Source: Mangrovibacterium sp047972415 (GTDB lineage Bacteria; Bacteroidota; Bacteroidia; Bacteroidales; Prolixibacteraceae). From it: DNA of 9,812 nucleotides. The notes beneath the pieces were generated by a model, which worked only from the letters and a program-made list of their open reading frames with translations, was not told the DNA's origin and made no database searches. Numbering within the stretch: the stretch's first letter is position 1; every line of letters starts with the position of its first letter. Position numbers and translations under genes: made by a program. Below, one piece after another: positions 1 to 7,267 of this stretch. The stretch covers positions 1-9,812 of the forward strand of contig JBKEAN010000190.1 in NCBI GenBank assembly GCA_047972415.1, written 5' to 3'.

Positions 1-1389
1 AAACTGTCAACCGAAGGAATGACTTTCACCGATGCCCACTCTGGATCTTCTGTTTGTACACCAACACGCTACGGCATTCTAACCGGTAGGTATTGCTGGC
101 GTACAAGTTTAAAAAGTGGCGTATTGTGGCCTTACGACGGGCCGCTTATCGAGCCCGAAAGGTTAACGGTAGGCGAGCTTCTGAAACAAAATGGTTACAC
201 CACTGCTTGCATCGGCAAGTGGCACCTGGGCTGGGAATGGCCAACAACTGACAGCTCGAAAATAAATTCCGGCATCAGACAGGCAGAATGGGACCGAAGT
301 GGAAAATTACGCAGCGAATTTGAAGCAAAAGTCGATTTTTCGAAAACAATTGAAAATGGTCCGGTTACACGCGGCTTCGACTATTACTTTGGCGATGATG
401 TACCCAATTTCCCTCCGTATTGTTTTATTGAAAACGATAGAACCATTGGTATTCCCGACGAACAAAAACCGGGTGATATGTTTGGCAATGAAGGGGTCAT
501 GCTCAAGGGATGGGCTCTGGAAAAAGTAATGCCTGCCATTACCCAAAAAGCGGTGGATTACATAAAAAATACGCAATCCATTTTCAAAAGGGAAGCCGAC
601 AAACCATTCTTCCTCTATTTTGCGCTAACGGCACCACACACGCCAATTGCGCCAAATGAAAATTTCAGGGGATCGAGTAAAGCTGGTGCCTATGGCGACT
701 TTGTGCAGGAAGTGGATTGGACCGTTGGACAAGTACTGAAAGCGCTTGATGAAGAAGGCTTAACCGACAATACCCTGGTAATTTTCACCAGCGACAACGG
801 CTCACCCGGGCGAGATGGAACAAACATGAGTGGTGCCGTAAGCTCGGTTTTAAAATACGGGCACAATCCCAGTTACCAGTTTCGCGGAACAAAAGCCGAC
901 ATTTGGGACGGCGGGCACCATGTACCATTTTTTGTGAAATGGCCGGGCAACGTTGTCCCCGCAACAAAAAGCAACGAAATTATTTGTCATACCGATTTTA
1001 TGGCAACTTGTGCGGCCATTTTGGGTAAAGAGCTGCCCAACAATGCCGCCGAAGACAGCTACAACTTGTTGCCCTTGATAAAAGGAGAAAACTTCAACTT
1101 CCCGGTTCGCGAAGCTACGGTCCATCATTCGGGAGGAGGCCAATTTGCTATCCGCAAAGGCAAATGGAAGTATATTGATGGTGGTGGCTCCGGTGGCTGG
1201 ACAACTCCAAAAAATAACCAGCAAGCCGAAAAAGAAGGCCTCCCTCCCATTCAGCTTTACGATTTAAGCACCGACATTGGCGAAACAAACAACGTGTACA
1301 ACGAGCATCCTGAAGTGGTGGAAGAACTTAAAAGTTTGCTCGAAAAGTATAAGGCTGAAGAAAGAAGTGTTCCATCCAAAAATCGTTAA
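1..1389 (+). CDS. Family S1 sulfatase, 5'-truncated by window edge
   Basis: Formylglycine-dependent sulfatase that would hydrolyse sulfate esters on a glycan. The frame is open from base 1, so the Met at 19 is internal (it sits in LSTEGMTF). The gene starts upstream; by comparison with the family, the export signal and first Asp-Asp metal motif are missing. The activation motif CTPTR is at 55-69, and its Cys is the residue converted to formylglycine. Further S1 landmarks follow: GKWHLG (about 214-231), APHTP (about 631), the metal-binding SDNGS (790-804), the Lys-bearing GTKADIWDGGHHVPF (about 886-930), RKGKWKYIDGGGSGGW, and a C-terminal QLYDLSTDIGETNNV typical of arylsulfatase A-like enzymes. 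The next sulfatase starts 2 nt after the stop, so the two are almost certainly cotranscribed. The RYCWRTSLKSGVL stretch recalls S1 subfamilies found in marine and gut glycan loci, but I cannot assign subfamily or sulfate position. Confidence 0.95.
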   Translation, partial: KLSTEGMTFTDAHSGSSVCTPTRYGILTGRYCWRTSLKSGVLWPYDGPLIEPERLTVGELLKQNGYTTACIGKWHLGWEWPTTDSSKINSGIRQAEWDRSGKLRSEFEAKVDFSKTIENGPVTRGFDYYFGDDVPNFPPYCFIENDRTIGIPDEQKPGDMFGNEGVMLKGWALEKVMPAITQKAVDYIKNTQSIFKREADKPFFLYFALTAPHTPIAPNENFRGSSKAGAYGDFVQEVDWTVGQVLKALDEEGLTDNTLVIFTSDNGSPGRDGTNMSGAVSSVLKYGHNPSYQFRGTKADIWDGGHHVPFFVKWPGNVVPATKSNEIICHTDFMATCAAILGKELPNNAAEDSYNLLPLIKGENFNFPVREATVHHSGGGQFAIRKGKWKYIDGGGSGGWTTPKNNQQAEKEGLPPIQLYDLSTDIGETNNVYNEHPEVVEELKSLLEKYKAEERSVPSKNR

Positions 1390-1391
1390 TT

Positions 1392-2936
1392 ATGAAAAAA
1401 ATTGCAGTTACAATAGCTACACTTCTGCTCGTCGTTATGGCGTGTACGCGAACGGCCAATACCGGCGAAACAAGCAACAGTAAACCCAATATTATCTTTT
1501 TTCTGGTGGACGATATGGGATGGCAGGACACGTCAGTCCCCTTTTGGACTGAAAAAACAGACCTTAACAACCGCTACCATACCCCAGGCATGGAACGTCT
1601 GGCATCAGATGGGATGATTTTTACCCAAGCTTATGCCAGTTCTGTTTGTTCGCCAACACGGGTAAGCCTGATGAGTGGGATGAACGCTGCCCGGCACCGG
1701 GTAACCAACTGGACATTGCGCAAAAATGTTTCGGTAGATGCCGATGATGAGATACTCAACTACCCCGATTGGAATGTCAATGGTGTTCAGCCAGTGGATA
1801 GTATTGAGCATTCGGTGTATGCCACCATGTTGCCGCAAATACTGAAAGATAACGGCTATTTTACGATTCACTGCGGAAAAGCCCATTTTGGTGCAATGGA
1901 TACCCCCGCTGCCAATCCCGAAAATTGCGGGTTCGATGTAAACATTGCAGGCCATGCTGCCGGAGGGCTCGGAAGTTACCTTGGCGAGCAAAACTTCGGG
2001 AATGCCGAAAAAGGCGGCCATACTTTACCCTGGGGGGTTCCTGGCTTGGAAAAGTACCACGGCGATTCCATCTTTATTACCGAAGCCCTTACCATCGAAG
2101 CCGAAAAAGCCATCGATAAAGCTTTAGCTGCCAACAAACCATTTTATTTATATATGGCCCATTATGCCGTTCATATACCACTAAATGCCGACCGGCGCTT
2201 TTATCAGAAATACCTGGATGCCGGTTTGCCCGAGCCCGAAGCAAAATATGCATCAATGATTGAGGCGATGGACAAAAGCCTTAACGATTTAATGAACTAC
2301 CTGGATGAAAAGGAAATTGCGGACAATACAATTATCCTGTTTATGTCAGATAACGGAGGGTTCACTCTTCGCCCAAGAGCTGGCGAATTGTTTACGCACA
2401 ACAGCCCGCTTAATAGTGGAAAAGGCTCGGCCTACGAAGGAGGAATCCGTGAACCCATGATTGTAAAATGGCCTGGTAAAGTAGCTTCTGCAACAAAAAA
2501 TAATTCAACGGTAATTATTGAGGATTTTTTTCCGGCTATTCTTGAGTTGGCCGAAATAAAAGACTACAAAACAGCACAAAAAATCGATGGTGTAAGTTTT
2601 GTCCCCTTGCTGTTGCACCCTGAAAATAAGCCCGGCGAGCGCGATTTGTTCTGGCATTTCCCAAACAACTGGGGACACACCGGCCCAGGGATTGGTGCCA
2701 CCAGTACCATACGCAGTAGCGATATGAAATTGATTTACTACTACGCCGATCAGCATTTTGAACTGTTCAACATAACCGAAGACATTGGCGAACGTCATAA
2801 TTTGGCCGAAAAGTATCCGGCAGAAGTACAAAAACTGGCCCGCAAGCTGGGAGAATACCTGAGAAGTGTTGATGCACAACGTCCCTCGTACAAAGCAAGC
2901 GGACAAGTGGTTCCCTGGCCCGATGAAGTTCTTTAA
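1392..2936 (+). CDS. Family S1 sulfatase lipoprotein
   Basis: Complete 514-residue S1 sulfatase, probably envelope-anchored. The N-terminus is a lipoprotein signal: MKKIAVTIATLLLVV, then MAC with the lipidated Cys at 18. The S1 landmarks are all present: PNIIFFLVDDMGW (metal-binding D40, D41), SSVCSPTR with C86 as the formylglycine precursor and R90, CGKAHFG (161-167, catalytic K163/H165), MAHYAVH (H257), SDNGG (metal-binding D320, N321) and GKGSAYEGGIREP with K344. The C-terminal sub-domain (about 400-514) carries ELFNITEDIGERHNLA, usual for the family. The ATG at 1392 is chosen because it gives the intact lipoprotein signal and lies 2 nt after the upstream stop. It is clearly divergent from that neighbour (different insertions between CSPTR and GKAH), so the pair is not a recent tandem duplication and probably removes sulfate from different positions. 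Subfamily and substrate are not determinable by eye. Confidence 0.95.
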   Translation: MKKIAVTIATLLLVVMACTRTANTGETSNSKPNIIFFLVDDMGWQDTSVPFWTEKTDLNNRYHTPGMERLASDGMIFTQAYASSVCSPTRVSLMSGMNAARHRVTNWTLRKNVSVDADDEILNYPDWNVNGVQPVDSIEHSVYATMLPQILKDNGYFTIHCGKAHFGAMDTPAANPENCGFDVNIAGHAAGGLGSYLGEQNFGNAEKGGHTLPWGVPGLEKYHGDSIFITEALTIEAEKAIDKALAANKPFYLYMAHYAVHIPLNADRRFYQKYLDAGLPEPEAKYASMIEAMDKSLNDLMNYLDEKEIADNTIILFMSDNGGFTLRPRAGELFTHNSPLNSGKGSAYEGGIREPMIVKWPGKVASATKNNSTVIIEDFFPAILELAEIKDYKTAQKIDGVSFVPLLLHPENKPGERDLFWHFPNNWGHTGPGIGATSTIRSSDMKLIYYYADQHFELFNITEDIGERHNLAEKYPAEVQKLARKLGEYLRSVDAQRPSYKASGQVVPWPDEVL

Positions 2937-3039
2937 TGCAATTACAGACACGAAGGCAGAAGAATTGCAACAAAAGGATACCAACGTATGTACCGAAAAA
3001 CGGATGGGTCTGCATGTAAAATGATGAAAAAATTGAACC

Positions 3040-4434
3040 ATGAAAAAAAAGATATTGCTACCGATTATTGCATTGTTTTTCTCAATCGCAATTGCTGTTG
3101 CTCAGGAACAGGTAAAAACACCCATCCCAACCCGTGCACAGCTCAACTGGCAAAATGCCGAACTGGTTGCTGTTTTTCATTACGACCTGCATGTTTTTGA
3201 CGGAAAGAAATACGTCCAAAGCGAAAACCGCATTGCACCGGTACCCGATTATAACATGTTCAACCCAAAAAAACTGGATACCGACCAATGGGTAAAAGCA
3301 GCTAAAGATGCCGGGTGCAAAATAGCTATCCTTACCGCCACGCACGAAACCGGATTTGCCCTGTACCAGAGCGATGTAAACCCATATAGCCTGAAAACAG
3401 TAACGTGGCGCGACGGAAAGGGCGATATTGTAAAGGATTTTGTTGAATCGTGCCGGAAATATGGTGTTTTACCCGGAATTTACATTGGCATCCGCTGGAA
3501 TTCGTTTTTAGGCATTTACGATTTTAATGTAAACGGCGAAGGTGCTTTTGCCGAAAACCGGCAAAAATACTACAACCGCATGTGCGAGGGGATGACCGAA
3601 GAGTTGATGTCGCGCTATGGTAACCTGGCCATTGTTTGGTTCGATGGTGGTGCTCATGGCCCCGAAAAAGGTGGGCCTGATGTGTTGGGTATTTTCGAGA
3701 AACACCAGTCGAACTGCATTTTCTACCACAACACACAACGCGCCGACATTCGTTGGGGAGGCAGCGAAAGTGGCACCGTGCCTTACCCCTGCTGGGGAAC
3801 GTATCCGTTTCAATATTCGCACTCCGCCAATCAGGACGAAGTATTCAAAAATAACTTCAAACTTTTAAAAGAAGGCGACCCGGATGGGCCCTATTACATG
3901 CCGGCCATGAGCGATGCCCCGCTGCGCGGCTACAACGGCCGCCACGAATGGTTTTGGGAACCCGGCGACGAAGAACACATTTTCCCGCTCGAAAACCTGA
4001 TGAATATGTACTACAACTCGGTAGGGCACAACAGTTCGCTTATTATTGGCTTGACACCCAATTCGGATGGCTTGCTCCCCCAACCCGATGTGCAACGTTT
4101 AAAAGAACTGGGCGACGAGATTAAACGCCGGTTTGCAAACCCGCTGGCAAGCAGTTCGGGCGCAGGTAATAACTTTATGCTGAAGCTGAAAAAGAAACAA
4201 AAAATCAACCAGGTTGTCTTAGCTGAAGACATTAGCAAAGGGGAACGTATCCGGAAATTTACTATCGAAGGAAAAACCAACAGGGGCTGGCAATCCATTG
4301 TTGAAGGTTCGTGTGCCGGGCACAAATTCATTCATCGTTTTGACGGAGAAGAAGTTTATGCTGTCCGCTTAAAAGTAACCAAATCAATCGGCGAACCACA
4401 AATCCGCGAGTTTTCAATCTTTTATGTCGAATAA
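3040..4434 (+). CDS. Secreted GH29-type alpha-L-fucosidase
   Basis: Retaining exo-fucosidase candidate of 464 residues, exported through a Sec signal peptide (residues 1-21, cleavage after AVA, mature end QEQVK). The barrel starts at ELVAVFHYDLHVF (41-53). TATHETGF (99-106) occupies the place of the usual KHHDGF motif, and FVESCRKYGVLPGIYIGIRWNS (134-155) follows. AIVWFDGG (197-204) holds D202, the expected nucleophile. The segment NSVGHNSSLIIGLTPNSDGLLP (326-347) matches the family's closing strand motif. Residues about 385-464 form a C-terminal beta-sandwich-like region (QVVLAEDISKGERIRKFTIE, then VYAVRLKV) of the kind seen in GH29 subfamily B. The acid/base is not conserved across the family; E303 or E307 in RHEWFWEP are candidates only. 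It starts 103 nt after the sulfatase on the same strand. A substrate other than fucose is possible given the altered THETGF motif. Confidence 0.86.
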   Translation: MKKKILLPIIALFFSIAIAVAQEQVKTPIPTRAQLNWQNAELVAVFHYDLHVFDGKKYVQSENRIAPVPDYNMFNPKKLDTDQWVKAAKDAGCKIAILTATHETGFALYQSDVNPYSLKTVTWRDGKGDIVKDFVESCRKYGVLPGIYIGIRWNSFLGIYDFNVNGEGAFAENRQKYYNRMCEGMTEELMSRYGNLAIVWFDGGAHGPEKGGPDVLGIFEKHQSNCIFYHNTQRADIRWGGSESGTVPYPCWGTYPFQYSHSANQDEVFKNNFKLLKEGDPDGPYYMPAMSDAPLRGYNGRHEWFWEPGDEEHIFPLENLMNMYYNSVGHNSSLIIGLTPNSDGLLPQPDVQRLKELGDEIKRRFANPLASSSGAGNNFMLKLKKKQKINQVVLAEDISKGERIRKFTIEGKTNRGWQSIVEGSCAGHKFIHRFDGEEVYAVRLKVTKSIGEPQIREFSIFYVE

Positions 4435-4532
4435 AATGATGCGTAAAAGCCATTTTCAACTTTAACAGCTATAAAAACCGGCAACCTTGCAAAATTAACG
4501 CCATCAAAAAAAAATCAAAAACAATATGATGA

Positions 4533-4585
4533 AATAGCCATAAGGGCTTAAGCTCATACAAACCGAAAATGAATAAATGGCTATT
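4533..4585. promoter_or_regulatory. Inverted repeat in leader of GH95 gene
   Basis: The 199-nt AT-rich gap between the GH29 and GH95 genes carries a perfect 9-bp inverted repeat, aatagccat (4533-4541) and atggctatt (4577-4585), 35 nt apart. An 8-bp palindrome, gcttaagc (4546-4553), lies inside the spacer. It could be a paired operator for a local regulator, a folded mRNA leader, or chance in AT-rich DNA. I find no convincing -33/-7 Bacteroidota promoter here; taaatttt at about 4619 is only a partial match to TAnnTTTG and lacks a matching upstream box. There is no T-run terminator after the GH29 stop, so read-through from upstream is plausible. Confidence 0.25.
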
Positions 4586-4633
4586 CCATGAGTACGTGAC
4601 AAAGCATAAATGGAAAATTAAATTTTTATACGA

Positions 4634-6919
4634 ATGAAAACATTATTGATCCCACTTTTTGCCTTATTCCTTTTTTCGTGTTCCCCTACTTCAAACCAAA
4701 ACACGTTTAACGGAGAACCACTCGCGTTTAACGAACTGGCAACACGATGGGACGAAGCCATGCCACTTGGAAACGGACTGTTGGGCTGCCTGGTCTGGGA
4801 AACGAACGGCAAGCTTCGCCTGTCGCTCGACCGCTCCGACTTGTGGGACCTGCGTCCCAAAGAAAACATCAACTTCAACGAATGGAAGTTTAACGACGTT
4901 TACCGCGAATGGGAATCGGGCAATTACCAACGGGTTTTGAAAGAGTTCGACCGCCCTTCAGGCCTTTTCCCGGCCCCTACAAAAATTCCGGCCGGCGCAT
5001 TGGAAATCAACATCGAACCATTGGGAAAAGTAAAATCGGTTTCGCTCGATTTGTTTACGGCCTGTTGTTCTGTTGAATGGGAAAGTGGTGCACGTTTTAC
5101 AAGCTTTATCAATGCCGGCGGTGAAACCGGTTGGTACCGGCTCGAAAATATTCCCAACGAATTGCAAACAGTGGTTGTTGCACCCGATTACGAGGGAATT
5201 AACTCGGTGGAACAAAACAACCAGTCGTTGAGCCAGCTGGGTTATAAGCAGGGAACCATTGAAACCGGCAAGAATACGGTAAACTACACGCAAAAAGGAT
5301 GGGGCGATTTTAGTTACCAGATAAACGTAAAATGGGAAACCAGCGGCCACAGCCAAACCGGTTGCTGGGCGGTATCGTCGTCGAAAAACAACAACGAAAA
5401 CACTGTTCCGGCCAGTAAAATGGTTGAAAATGCTCTGTTGGAAGGATATGAAAAAGCTTTTGCCGACCACCAGGTCTGGTGGGGCAATTATTGGGCACAA
5501 TCGGCAATTTCAATTCCCGATTCGGTCCTTCAAAAACAGTATTACCTCGAAATGTACAAGTTTGGTTCGGCTGCCCGCGCAACAACAGCACCTATCTCGC
5601 TTCAGGCGGTTTGGACGGCCGACAACGGACAGCTACCACCCTGGAAAGGCGACTTTCACCACGACCTGAACACACAACTAAGCTACTGGCCCTCGTATGC
5701 CGGTAACCAGTTGGAACTTGAATCGGGATTTGTAAATTGGCTGTGGAACAACCGTCCCGCGTTCAAAAAATACACCCGCGACTATTTTGAAGTCGATGGA
5801 TTGAACGTTCCGGGTGTTACTACACTCGAAGGCGAGCCTATGGGCGGATGGATTCAATACTCGTTGGGGCAAACCGTTGCTGCCTGGTTGGGGCAAAACT
5901 TTTATCAACACTGGCGCTTCTCAATGGATCGCGATTTTTTAAAGGAGCGCACCTATCCCTGGCTTAAAGATGTTGCTACATTTTTTGAACAGGTTTCGGT
6001 TACAACCAATTCGGGAACAAAAAAACTGAAAATAAGCTCAAGCCCCGAAATTTATAATAATTCGGCCGAAGCCTGGTTTGCCGAAACAACCAATTTTGAT
6101 CTGGCACTCATTCGCTGGACTTTTGAAAAAGCACAGGAATGTGCGTTGGAACTTGGGTTAAACAACGACGCTGAACGCTGGAAAAAGGAACTGGAGCGTT
6201 GGCCCGGCTATGCTGTTGATACCGAAACCGGGTTGATGCTCGCACCCGGTTTCCCTTACAACGAATCGCACAGGCACTTTTCGCACCTCATGGGGTTTCA
6301 TCCGCTGGGGTTAATTGATGTTTCGAATGGGGAACAGGATAAAACCATTATTGACAATACACTTAAAAACCTCGAAAAACAAGGAACGTCACAATGGACT
6401 GGTTATTCCTTCAGTTGGCAGGGCAACTTGTATGCACGTGCTTTCGATGGTGAAAAAGCAGCCGGTGCCCTTCGCACGTTTGCCGAGTGTTTTTGTTTGA
6501 AGAATTCATTTCATGTCAATGGCGACCAATGCAAAGCTGGTCATTCAAACTTTACCTATCGGCCGTTTACACTCGAAGGCAATTTTGCCTTTGCTTCGGC
6601 CATTCAGGAAATGCTGTTGCAAAGCCACACAGGAGCAGTGCGCCTATTCCCGGCAATACCGGCATCGTGGACTGATGTCACATTTACCGGTTTACGAACT
6701 TATGGCGCCTTCCTGGTTTCGGCCGAACGAAAAAACAGTGCTGTACGCTCGGTGACAATAAAATCTGAAAAAGGCGGACTGCTAAAAATTCATAACCCGT
6801 TTAACAATGAAGGGTTTAAAGTAAAAGGCGCTAACTATAAACTTGACGGTGAACTAATTTCGGTTGAAATGAACCCTTGCCAAACAATTGAAATCGTTCA
6901 ACTAAAAGAAACTGTTTAA
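4634..6919 (+). CDS. GH95-family glycosidase lipoprotein (fucosidase/L-galactosidase-like)
   Basis: A 761-residue protein with the whole GH95 architecture: a short lipoprotein signal (lipidated C16 in LFLFSC), an N-terminal beta-domain (about 28-285; RWDEAMPLGNGLLG at 38-51, DRSDLWDLRP at 66-75), an (alpha/alpha)6 catalytic domain (about 295-665), and a C-terminal beta-domain (about 666-761; VRLFPAIPASW). Catalytic-domain motifs include HHDLNTQLSYWPS (342-354), SSSPE (468-472) with E472 as the likely general acid, HRHFSHLMGFHPLG (546-559), and TLEGNFAFASAIQEMLLQSH (646-665). Known GH95 enzymes invert alpha-1,2-L-fucose or alpha-L-galactose linkages. Aligning by motif to the bifidobacterial fucosidase from memory, D344 falls where an activating Asn is expected and E648 where the Asp base partner is expected. 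The protein may therefore belong to a divergent GH95 clade with another specificity. It would sit on the cell surface or in the periplasm beside the sulfatases and GH29 enzyme. Confidence 0.85.
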   Translation: MKTLLIPLFALFLFSCSPTSNQNTFNGEPLAFNELATRWDEAMPLGNGLLGCLVWETNGKLRLSLDRSDLWDLRPKENINFNEWKFNDVYREWESGNYQRVLKEFDRPSGLFPAPTKIPAGALEINIEPLGKVKSVSLDLFTACCSVEWESGARFTSFINAGGETGWYRLENIPNELQTVVVAPDYEGINSVEQNNQSLSQLGYKQGTIETGKNTVNYTQKGWGDFSYQINVKWETSGHSQTGCWAVSSSKNNNENTVPASKMVENALLEGYEKAFADHQVWWGNYWAQSAISIPDSVLQKQYYLEMYKFGSAARATTAPISLQAVWTADNGQLPPWKGDFHHDLNTQLSYWPSYAGNQLELESGFVNWLWNNRPAFKKYTRDYFEVDGLNVPGVTTLEGEPMGGWIQYSLGQTVAAWLGQNFYQHWRFSMDRDFLKERTYPWLKDVATFFEQVSVTTNSGTKKLKISSSPEIYNNSAEAWFAETTNFDLALIRWTFEKAQECALELGLNNDAERWKKELERWPGYAVDTETGLMLAPGFPYNESHRHFSHLMGFHPLGLIDVSNGEQDKTIIDNTLKNLEKQGTSQWTGYSFSWQGNLYARAFDGEKAAGALRTFAECFCLKNSFHVNGDQCKAGHSNFTYRPFTLEGNFAFASAIQEMLLQSHTGAVRLFPAIPASWTDVTFTGLRTYGAFLVSAERKNSAVRSVTIKSEKGGLLKIHNPFNNEGFKVKGANYKLDGELISVEMNPCQTIEIVQLKETV

Positions 6920-7267
6920 AATTGAGTCCGCAAGTTACATCAAATTACAAAGGCCTTCGTTTTGTTCACTACTGTTGGTCAGTGTAAATCGCCAGGTGTT
7001 GTTTGTACAATTGGTGTAATTTGTGGACTTTTCTCTTCTTTTTGGGACAGCCCCCATCGTTGTCATTCTATAAACAGTTGATGCCCCTGGCATCTGCCTA
7101 TAGTTACGAAATGCCTGATTCAATTCTGCAATTTTTTCAATCAGCCCGGTTTGTACCAAAGCGAAGTAATTCGTCAACCATTAATGGCAATTTTCCTGAA
7201 GGATAAAACAGCCGTTCATCCTTGTTTGCCGAAAATTCCTATCTTTCGAAAAATCATTCAAAAAATC
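6920..7267. other. Intergenic gap, no supported gene
   Basis: A 348-nt stretch separates the carbohydrate block from the CNNM-like gene. Short frames are open on both strands (7003-7206 +, 6935-7177 -), but their products are low-complexity or unrecognisable and I do not call them. The DNA holds a perfect small hairpin, gatgcc-cct-ggcatc (7080-7094), without a T-tract, and a weaker pair ctgatt/aatcag (7115-7120, 7139-7144). The stretch around 7049-7110 has the feel of a dispersed intergenic repeat, which cannot be tested from one window. No clear terminator follows the GH95 stop. A partial -7-like tatctttc at 7240-7247 lacks a properly spaced -33 box. Confidence 0.5.

Noticed and set aside
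850..1224. Antisense open frames inside the sulfatase, GH29 and GH95 genes
   Set aside because: They are shadows of strongly conserved + strand coding sequence, with no independent motifs.
2937..2969. 7-bp inverted repeat tgcaatt / aattgca directly after the second sulfatase stop
   Set aside because: The stem is short and AT-rich with a 19-nt loop and no T-tract, so it is not a credible terminator.
6935..7177. 80-residue reverse-strand open frame containing NYTNCTNNT
   Set aside because: Low-complexity, no recognisable domain, lies in an AT-rich gap, and is opposite to every gene in the window.
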